DNA of 64,000 nt, from positions 1,776,594 to 1,840,593 of the forward strand of contig JACDOX010000015.1 of the NCBI GenBank assembly GCA_014549065.1, in the 5' to 3' direction. The DNA comes from Cardinalis cardinalis (taxonomy: Eukaryota > Chordata > Aves > Passeriformes > Cardinalidae). The first letter of the stretch is position 1. Each line of letters begins with the position of its first letter. The notes below the pieces were generated by a model. It had not been told where the DNA came from, searched no databases, and saw only the letters and a list, made by a program, of their open reading frames with translations. A program made the position numbers and the translations under genes. Below, piece by piece: positions 57,701 to 64,000 of this stretch.

Positions 57701-60700
57701 GAAATTCCATGANGAAATGGAGAAAACTTGTTTGGTGCTTTTTAGGTGTAGCTAGTTGGCCTGTACTGCTATTCCTGAAACAAAAGCTATGCATAATGCT
57801 ACAAAACAAAAGCTATTTTTTTATTTTCAGAATTAAACTCCATAGAAAGGGGAAAGAATAATAATGAAAAGGTATTATTCATCTCTACAGAATCCACAGG
57901 GATCTACTGGCTATTGTACAAAGCACAGATCAAACACACAGTCACTCTATAGGCACAGCAAGGTGTTAGTATTGAATGNAGTGTCTCAGGAACTGATGCC
58001 AGCTGTGTGTTCCTAAACACAGCCAGCCATAGCAGACATTGCCACAAAGAACTGCATAAAAAAGCACCAGTAAAATGTTCAAAACAGTAACTTTTCTGCT
58101 ATTAGCACATGTGATGAAATAAATTCACAGAATTTTCTGACAAGAGGTACAGTCTTTTAAACTAAATAAGGAACTGTAAGAAAAACATGAGGTATATACA
58201 AACTTCCTGTAAAAACAGTAAAGTCTGAAGTGAACAAAGCACANGAAGAAAGAGTCAGGTATAAATTATGGGGTGCAGCAGTTACAGATGTTGCTTTTCT
58301 AGCCAGAATATGCAGCATTAACAAACAGCACTTACACTACATATGAACATNAACTGCAAGAACAAGCAAACCATTAATGGAAAATTTGGAGCANATCAAT
58401 CCTTTTAACTGTAAAATCCTAATGCAAATTTAGCTGCATGTAACAGATTCTTCCTACTTTGAGCCAANTCTCAAAATAAAAACATCTCTCTTCTATGTCA
58501 GCTGCTCTTTTAATTTCAGAATTTTGGGTATGCTTGTTTACCTTCCGGTATTTCTTGTGATGATACATGTACCAAATAGTCTTATTCAAGTCTTTCACAT
58601 GAAGCTGTAAAATAAGAAGGCTTGTATTAAAACCACTTATGTTCAGCAGACACACAATTCACTTAAAAATAAATACTAACTGTTGTGAATATGTACACTA
58701 TTTTCCCAATAAATTTATCCAGTCCTTTGCNCTTCTGAANTATAAAATTCTAGCATTTACCACTNTGGAAAAGANGAGTAATGGTCCCAGAAGATATGTA
58801 TAGTGCACCAGAAAGCCAAGTCACACCTGTGTGAAACAGCCTGACATGGAATGACATAATTTANGTTTCTGTAACTTAATCTGTAACTTAATCTGTTACA
58901 GATTCTGTAACTTAAGTTTCAGAATGTTACAGATTCTAACTGGAAAAAAACCAGAATACAGTGATCAGAAGAATAATGCTCTCTTTCAGCCTCTCCCCTC
59001 AATACAGCAGTGCACTAAACATTCTCATGTTTTACATTTATTTGTTATTATTTTAGTATGTCACTAAAANGATGGGGTTTGTGTTATTCTCAAAATGCTC
59101 ACATCATCATCAGGAAAAGCCAGAAGTCCTGGAGCTCCATGGTCAGTGAAATAAACAAACACATGATCCTTGGGACCACTGTAATGAAAAAATTGAAACA
59201 AAGTCTTTTTAACTACTCCAACCTAATCTTCAGTACAACAACAATCATCTGCTTCTCAGTGCCAAGACATGTCAATATCTGAAAATAATAGAGCTGAAGC
59301 ACCTCCTCCTCTTGATAATTTTTTTTTCTCCCAAGCATATTAGTTTGGATCCTTATTAGAAGAGATGCCCGCAAAAGGAACAAAAACAAATATATAGGCT
59401 AGTCTCTCAAACATGGAGAATATGGCAATCACACTTCACATTCCAAACTGTAAACTGATTGAGACAGGGGCTGTTATGTANGGTAGGGTGGAAACACAAT
59501 TGGTTTTTAATGGTTATGTGAAGAATTGGTAATANTGTGGGCATTTGTAGAAGTCTGGTAAAAAAGGAATGCTTTTATAAGTAACTTATACCAAGGTACC
59601 ATTAACACAAGGATAAATAATAAAAACCTCTTTGCTAAGACCCTTAGGTATGTGTAAGGACCACTGTGGCCATAATCAGCCACACAGATCAGCAAGCAGT
59701 GTCAGCCTCCAGCTCCATGAGGAACTGATGCATGTACTCAGGCAGCCATGGGGCCAGACTGGCATTTGCACNGTGGCTCTGCAGTCACTTGAGCACTGAG
59801 CACTCACACGCTTCGACACCCTCACATCTGTGTACAGCCTGATTCCACTCTAAATCAAACAGATCATGTTTGGGTGACAGAAAGGTCTTGCCCTAACAGC
59901 CAGATCTGCAAAGGAATTTTCCTTTTAAACTGGATTCAGGGACAAATAAATATTAAGTGTGTAAAAAGATCAGGAGTGTCCAGGCCCTCCTCTGTTCCTC
60001 CGTACCAGATTCCAGAAACCTTTACTTGCTTTCGCTCTTTCCTCAAAGCAAACAGGTACAACTGCAGCAGCTCAAGGGAACATTGTCCAGCCTTCTGTTT
60101 GGCCAGTAACCTACTGGTCAGGGGGACCACCTGCAAGTCCATCTGGAAGCCTCCCAGGGAAAGGACAATTGAGCTCTTGTCCCACCCAACAGCAAAAGTC
60201 AGGCCACTTGAAAATTCAAACAGAGCCTAATAAAGAAGGGTTGGCGTTACTTTTTGGCTTCCTGCTCTTGATCCTAAATGCAAAAAATTTGACCAAGGTG
60301 GAATATAAACAAATTAAAACTTTTTTTTGTGGGTTCAAGTTGTCTTCCTGAGTACATTAAGAGACTTTGGCCCTCTGCATAGCTACTCCCTTATTTGAAC
60401 AGGAACATCAAGCTTTCACAGGTGAGGTGTGTTNAGATGGACATTTTTTTAAAACAAAAATTGCTTCATAGTCACCCCTTGACTCATTCCNGACACTAGA
60501 ATTGCACAATCTGGTAATGTGCAGTAATTTATTAACATTTTGCCTATATGTGTTGCATATATCATTTTCAACCTCTGCATTTAAGGATGAAGTTCAAACA
60601 ATTCAGAGCAGTAACTTATTTGACTATTGTCCTGCTCCTTCTTTTTTATTGTTCTCCTCAGTGCCAGGGTGGGATTCTTCTGTTATGTTTCATTGCTATG

Positions 60701-63412
60701 CCTCTAAAATCAACTGTCAGATGAAGATAGACTTAACAGTTTTTCTTTAACAAGGTTAGTCCTTCTAAATGCTTGAATTTAAATTCTTAAAGGTTTTATG
60801 GTCATTCTTGTACACAGAAAAATATATAATATAGCTCTTAACCAACAATCAGAAATATAGTACAACTTAGTAAGGTACATCATACTTTCACATCTCAAAC
60901 TCTATAGAAGCAAGATGAATAACTGACATCAGGTATCCTTCCAAGAAGATTTATTATTAGGCCCTGAAATATATTAACTACATTCTTGAATCATCTAAAT
61001 TCTATAAGCCTTTATAAATTACCATTAATTATAAATTTTACATTCCACTTAGCCAATCTATAATTTATTATTCTTCATATATTAAAATACTGCAAAACTT
61101 AGAATAATTTGTGCAGCTTAGTTTACAAAGAATTTAAGCATAATACATCACTTAAAAGTTTAATTGCTTATATTACTTTTTCAGTCACAAAGATTTTTTT
61201 TCATTAATTATAAACCATAATTCCACTTCATTAGGAATGGAATTATGATTTACACTCAGCCTCAANAACTGTACAGGTGCTACAAAGACAAAGGCTGGGA
61301 TTAGGCATGCAATTCTTCCAGCTGATGAGCTGGTTAAGCTCTCTCTGTTCCTCTGCCACTCACTGCTAAGTCTGGCCTGAGTTTGACCTAAGTCTTCTGC
61401 TGATTAATAAAACTGTTCATGTACATTAAAACAAGCCTTGGAAAATCCTTTCCAGAAGTCTCCAAAGTTTAGCCACACTATCTTAAAATTGCCATTCTTG
61501 CAANAGATAATAGTCTAAATAACAAATACCTTAATACAGTTAATAGAACCCTCTAGAACTTTTAAACCTTAATCAGTCAAATATCAGNAGTTGCTTTGTT
61601 GTGATGCATAGTTTAAGACATTAGAGCCACTGTATTTGTAATGTGAAAGACCTGAAATTGCCATCAATAATTTTGCTGGATTCTTAAGTTGCTCTAATTT
61701 ATTCTTTTGTTGAAATCAGTGTCAATTTACAACTACACATGCAAATATTTTCTAAATTAAACTTCTCTTACCTTTTCAATACTTTTCCTGATCCCACCCC
61801 CTTCACTGCTTCCCCATCTCCTCTGAGAACCGCAAGAAAATTCTTAGGAGTAACATCCTAAGGATTTGAGAAGATTAAAGTTAGATCTGATCATAAAAAC
61901 AACAAAATCTTCATTTACAAAGATGGTTTCTAAAAGTTAGAATCTATGCATGGATGACAAATTCAGCCGGCCATCCTTTTCAATACACCTTTATCTAATG
62001 ACTCACTTGGCTGCTGAATCATGAAATCACGGAGTGACTGGATTACTGTACTGATTTAATGAAACAATTAGGTTTACATAGCTGTTTTTCAGATTGAGTT
62101 ACAACATTTACAATCCAAGACCTTCCTTCCTTTTATTTCATGTGTCAGCANGGAAACAGTGTGAAGGTTCACCTTTATGACCAATGCTTCACTTCAAAGA
62201 ATCTATTGTCTATATTCATCTTATGAANACCAAATCTATTGTCTATATTCATCTTATGAACACCAAANTTCATGTCAAACCATGCAGGTGAATAAACTTG
62301 ATGCTTNATATTATGTGCATTTTGGAGTGTAAGCTACAGGGTGAAAGAATTTATTCAGACATTGGATAATGCTGAACCTTCCTCAGGGAAAGGGGTTTTG
62401 CTCCTACCTCCTTTGTATAGTCTTTNGGCACTCCAGCATACACATCTGAGCCATTAGGTCTATTGATGACAATGCCTTTGGTTGGATTTCTGAAAGGTAA
62501 ATGGAACATAAATAGGAATAATTAGCCACAAGCCATGCAATGNCTTTAGAACAACAGGAGCCATCTCATCTGAGAGTACAGGAACTTGCACCATATGTCA
62601 TTAAGTGATTTCAGANTATAAAGGGCTTTGCACTTCAGTCAGTTACATATATTTGTCTCAGGTGTCCTTATGTACTCTCATAGTACATTCAAATATTCTA
62701 TCTCAGATCATGTCAATTAATCTGAGATGTAGGTGGATGGTCTCTATCATTTCNCTCCTTGCAGTCTTGCCTTTATTCCCTTTAACACTTTGCTCCCAGT
62801 GCTGCTGTGCCNGTAATGTCTGCTGATTTTGGGGGAAGTTGTTTCAGAATTAGAGGCTGTATAAATCAACTGTGTCGTACAGGAAGCAATGATATGCTCT
62901 AGACAGTCACCCAGAATGGGACCTGTACCCATCTTCATTGAATGCTGGGAATTAATCTGATAAGATCCTCCAAAAAAGCCCTGAAAGTTGCACACAGACC
63001 TCCCCTCCCTCACAAGTTTAGGTTATTTATCTGCTGCACACTGTTATGCCTGGGAGTTAAGATCCCTTACTCTCATAACAAAGCTCTGCAGTCCTCAGTG
63101 CCACAGCTGATGCTGAGCTGTGTTCTAAGGCTTAGGAAGCTCATGAGCACATTTCANAGGAGAACTATTGTGCTGATGGCTGACATCTCTGTGCATATCA
63201 CAGCAGTTTTAAGGGCTTTTCTTTCAAAACTACTACAAACTNAAAACACACTGGTGACCATGGCATGTTTGTAGTAACCATATAATTTCTGACCAGCGTA
63301 CATTCATCACTTACTCCTCATTATCAGCAATGTCATCATACATCATGACAACGATCTGCTCATCTGGAATTCCATTTCGGTGTACAATCTGGTACGCATG
63401 GCACACATCTGC
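51671..63412 (-). CDS. LGMN: LGMN, legumain / asparaginyl endopeptidase (5'-partial, 12 coding exons)
   Basis: Legumain is a lysosomal cysteine protease (peptidase family C13) that cleaves after Asn, and after Asp at low pH (known). Coding segments in transcript order are 63315-63412, 62408-62489, 61772-61857, 59103-59178, 58542-58604, 57601-57667, 55880-55998, 55108-55197, 54208-54405, 53448-53618, 52491-52558 and 51671-51710. They sum to 1158 nt, or 385 residues plus TGA, with GT-AG introns and consistent phases throughout. Visible hallmarks are FTDHG with the catalytic His (59139-59141), YIEACESGS with the catalytic Cys (57644-57646), an RGD tripeptide (61816-61824), four N-glycosylation sequons, the Asn-Asp autocleavage site (54256-54261) and a four-cysteine C-terminal prodomain. 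The human protein is 433 residues; about 46 N-terminal residues, including the signal peptide and the Arg-His substrate-pocket pair, lie beyond the window. Confidence 0.97.
52491..52558 (-). CDS. LGMN: LGMN penultimate coding exon
   Basis: This 68-nt exon reads YEYALRQLYALVNLCEGGYP then ID and two bases. Acceptor is tatttcag and donor gtaatg. It carries the third prodomain cysteine. Confidence 0.95.
53233..53277. repeat. 19-bp inverted repeat, one mismatch, 7-nt spacer
   Basis: Arms 53233-53251 and 53259-53277 pair over 19 positions with a single mismatch. The hairpin lies in an LGMN intron. The right arm contains cttgcttaccc. No transposon context is seen. Confidence 0.9.
53448..53618 (-). 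CDS. LGMN: LGMN exon, prodomain (legumain stabilisation and activity modulation domain)
   Basis: This 171-nt exon begins VKEFIQESMQKIVTVVTGST and includes NYDCYQSAVNHFKAHCF then a codon with N, then WHLPV. Its two cysteines belong to the prodomain disulfides. The N at 53463 makes AAN (Asn or Lys); Asn is the family residue. The donor chosen is gtaagt after GTG, which keeps phase 0 into the next exon. Confidence 0.96.
54208..54405 (-). CDS. LGMN: LGMN exon spanning the activation-cleavage region
   Basis: This 198-nt exon (66 codons) includes SISSMKVMQFQGMGKKA, LPPVENYDLTPSPDVPFAIM and KRKLMATNDISEAKK. The Asn-Asp pair (54256-54261) aligns with human Asn323-Asp324, where the C-terminal prodomain is cut off during autoactivation. 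It is one residue shorter than human in the Lys/Ser-Pro loop. Confidence 0.97.
54772..54828. repeat. 19-bp tandem repeat, three units
   Basis: Units based on tatgctgggaagtggtaaa at 54772, 54791 and 54810, each differing by one or two bases. Confidence 0.92.
55108..55197 (-). CDS. LGMN: LGMN exon with NTS sequon
   Basis: This 90-nt exon, in phase at both ends, reads EDLRKETLHKQFQLVKKRTN then TSHVMQYGNR. NTS is a conserved sequon. The terminal Asn-Arg joins Ser of the next exon to make a fourth sequon (NRS) across the junction. The donor is gtatgt. Confidence 0.96.
55880..55998 (-). CDS. LGMN: LGMN exon, substrate-pocket segment
   Basis: This 119-nt exon reads VYATTAANPRESSYACYYDD then ERQTYLGDWYSVNWMEDSDM. 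The ESSYAC and YLGDW motifs carry residues lining the Asn-specific S1 pocket (Asp231 in human numbering). The donor is gtaagt. Confidence 0.97.
57601..57667 (-). CDS. LGMN: LGMN exon with catalytic cysteine
   Basis: This 67-nt exon reads MVFYIEACESGSMMNHLADN then IN plus one base. The Cys in EACESGS (57644-57646) matches the nucleophile Cys189, and the Glu two residues earlier matches the S1-pocket Glu187 of human legumain. Acceptor is ttttatag and donor gtgagc. Confidence 0.97.
58542..58604 (-). CDS. LGMN: LGMN exon, LHVKDLNKT segment
   Basis: This 63-nt exon, in phase at both ends, reads LHVKDLNKTIWYMYHHKKYR and K. NKT is the second conserved glycosylation sequon (human NET). Acceptor is tttacag and donor gtaaac. 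Confidence 0.96.
58866..58937. repeat. Local direct and inverted repeats (gtaacttaatct / gttacagattct)
   Basis: ctgtaactta occurs three times and gttacagattct twice. gttacag-att-ctgtaac (about 58895-58911) forms a 7-bp palindrome with a 3-nt loop. Overlapping copies suggest local slippage. Confidence 0.75.
59103..59178 (-). CDS. LGMN: LGMN exon with catalytic histidine
   Basis: This 76-nt exon reads GPKDHVFVYFTDHGAPGLLA then FPDDD. The His of TDHG (59139-59141) corresponds to the catalytic His148 of human legumain. The donor is gtgagc. Confidence 0.96.
59179..61771 (-). other. LGMN intron, 2.6 kb
   Basis: The right half (about 60750-61250) is strongly A/T-rich. An open frame of 118 codons on the + strand at 59874-60230 is not similar to anything I know and is treated as chance. 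Confidence 0.7.
61772..61857 (-). CDS. LGMN: LGMN exon with RGD motif
   Basis: This 86-nt exon has a short ccttag acceptor and a gtaaga donor. It encodes DVTPKNFLAVLRGDGEAVKG then VGSGKVLK. It does not form a usable open frame by itself and was found by phase and homology. The RGD tripeptide sits at 61816-61824, as in mammalian legumain. Confidence 0.95.
62201..62266. repeat. 33-bp tandem duplication
   Basis: Two copies (62201-62233 and 62234-62266) are identical except for an N at 62227. This indicates a recent duplication about 140 bp from a LGMN exon. Confidence 0.95.
62408..62489 (-). CDS. LGMN: LGMN exon with first N-glycosylation sequon
   Basis: This 82-nt exon reads NPTKGIVINRPNGSDVYAGV then PKDYTKE and has a gtagga donor. 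NGS is a glycosylation sequon at the position of the human NGT site. The N at 62426 falls in CCN and is silent. Confidence 0.96.
63315..63412 (-). CDS. LGMN: LGMN exon, N-terminal part of the protease fold
   Basis: Acceptor aatttcag (complement of 63413-63420) and donor gtaagt flank 98 nt. It reads ADVCHAYQIVHRNGIPDEQI then VVMMYDDIADNE. It enters at phase 0 and leaves two bases. It is the most 5' exon in the window. Confidence 0.96.
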
Positions 63413-64000
63413 CTGAAATTAAGCAAATTTTCATTACTAGTTTTAACAGAAATGTTACCTTTGATACCAGAAGCAAAACAGAAACCAGAAGTTACTTCAG
63501 ACTTGGTACAGATAACAAATTTAACATGAAGCTCTCAGCAATATTCTCCATTGTATGAGAAAATCAAAATAAAAACCTTCTGCAGTGACAGAGAAATCCA
63601 AAGTGTGCCAAGCTGACAAAAAGAGTTGGATTTCCACCAATTTCCCNTAGTTCTGCACCAAGCCTGCACAGCTAAGGATTGAAGGCTGTCCTTGACTTAA
63701 GCAAGTATCATTTACCAATCTCATCTATGCAAAGATTTNATTACATCTTGCTTTACTATGAGATGAGAACTTGGCTTAAGGAATTTTTTTTTAAATAATG
63801 TATTTCTTACTCTGCAGAGCAAATAATTCAGGGCACATCAGATTTNAGTGGAAAACAAGAATTGCAAAATTTCTATTCCGGCTCTTTTGCTGATTTGTAC
63901 AGGATATGAATAAGCATATTTTCTTTACAGAACCATCTTCCNATGACATAGAAATAACAACACCCATTAAAGTGATATTACAGTAAATGCAGAGCTCTAA
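63413..64000 (-). other. LGMN intron continuing beyond the window
   Basis: I looked for the expected upstream exon ending with a WYNYRHQ-like segment and did not find it. The start of the gene is outside the window. Confidence 0.7.

Larger units (their letters stand above)
55999..59102 (-). other. LGMN introns 55999-57600, 57668-58541 and 58605-59102
   Basis: No additional exon or mobile element is supported. Short local repeats lie at 58866-58937 (gtaacttaatct direct copies and a gttacag/ctgtaac inverted pair). Confidence 0.7.
61858..63314 (-). other. LGMN introns 61858-62407 and 62490-63314
   Basis: The first contains a 33-bp tandem duplication (62201-62266). Nothing else is recognisable. 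Confidence 0.75.

Noticed and set aside
59874..60230. 118-codon open frame on the + strand within an LGMN intron
   Set aside because: It is antisense to LGMN, has no similarity to known families, and is consistent with chance.
1..64000. CRISPR arrays, operons, tRNA or rRNA genes, or a novel defence-type system
   Set aside because: The sequence is vertebrate with two spliced genes; no regularly spaced repeats, cloverleaf or rRNA wording were seen, and nothing suggests an undescribed multi-gene system.

Overview
The window is vertebrate nuclear DNA, most likely avian and possibly passerine. The evidence is long GT-AG introns around short exons, low interspersed-repeat density, a diverged CR1-type retroposon fragment, and LTR fragments that look like those of bird endogenous retroviruses. 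Isolated single-base Ns are scattered throughout (about 190 by eye) and look like masked heterozygous or ambiguous calls. There is one assembly gap at 19659-19943. The species assignment is an inference; the two genes are certain.

Layout. Positions 934-43597 (+) carry eight coding exons of RIN3 (Ras and Rab interactor 3), a Rab5-family guanine-nucleotide exchange factor. All splice phases agree, and the exons encode 881 residues running from within the SH2 domain to the stop codon. The start codon and the first part of the protein lie before the window. RIN3 introns fill most of the first 43 kb. They contain two LTR fragments in the same orientation as the gene (19964-20411 and about 39990-40183), several microsatellites, a perfect 22-bp inverted repeat (35411-35459), and a split GC/CpG-rich block (about 39640-40620) in the middle of the VPS9-coding part.

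Positions 44.1-50.9 kb form the intergenic space between two convergent genes. I find no gene there, only a diverged CR1-like fragment and small tandem repeats.

Positions 51671-63412 (-) carry twelve coding exons of LGMN (legumain, asparaginyl endopeptidase, peptidase family C13). Again all phases agree, giving 385 residues that include the catalytic His and Cys, the autocleavage Asn-Asp site and the whole C-terminal prodomain. The signal peptide and first roughly 46 residues lie beyond position 64000. RIN3 and LGMN are arranged tail to tail, as in the human 14q32 region. Both products act in the endosome-lysosome system (Rab5 endosome trafficking and lysosomal proteolysis), but nothing in the sequence shows that they are functionally coupled.

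I did not find a previously undescribed system. The items most worth a second look are the intragenic CpG-like island beside a sense LTR poly(A) signal, the perfect intronic hairpin, the conserved CD2AP-type SH3 ligands in RIN3, and the depletion of Ns in coding exons.
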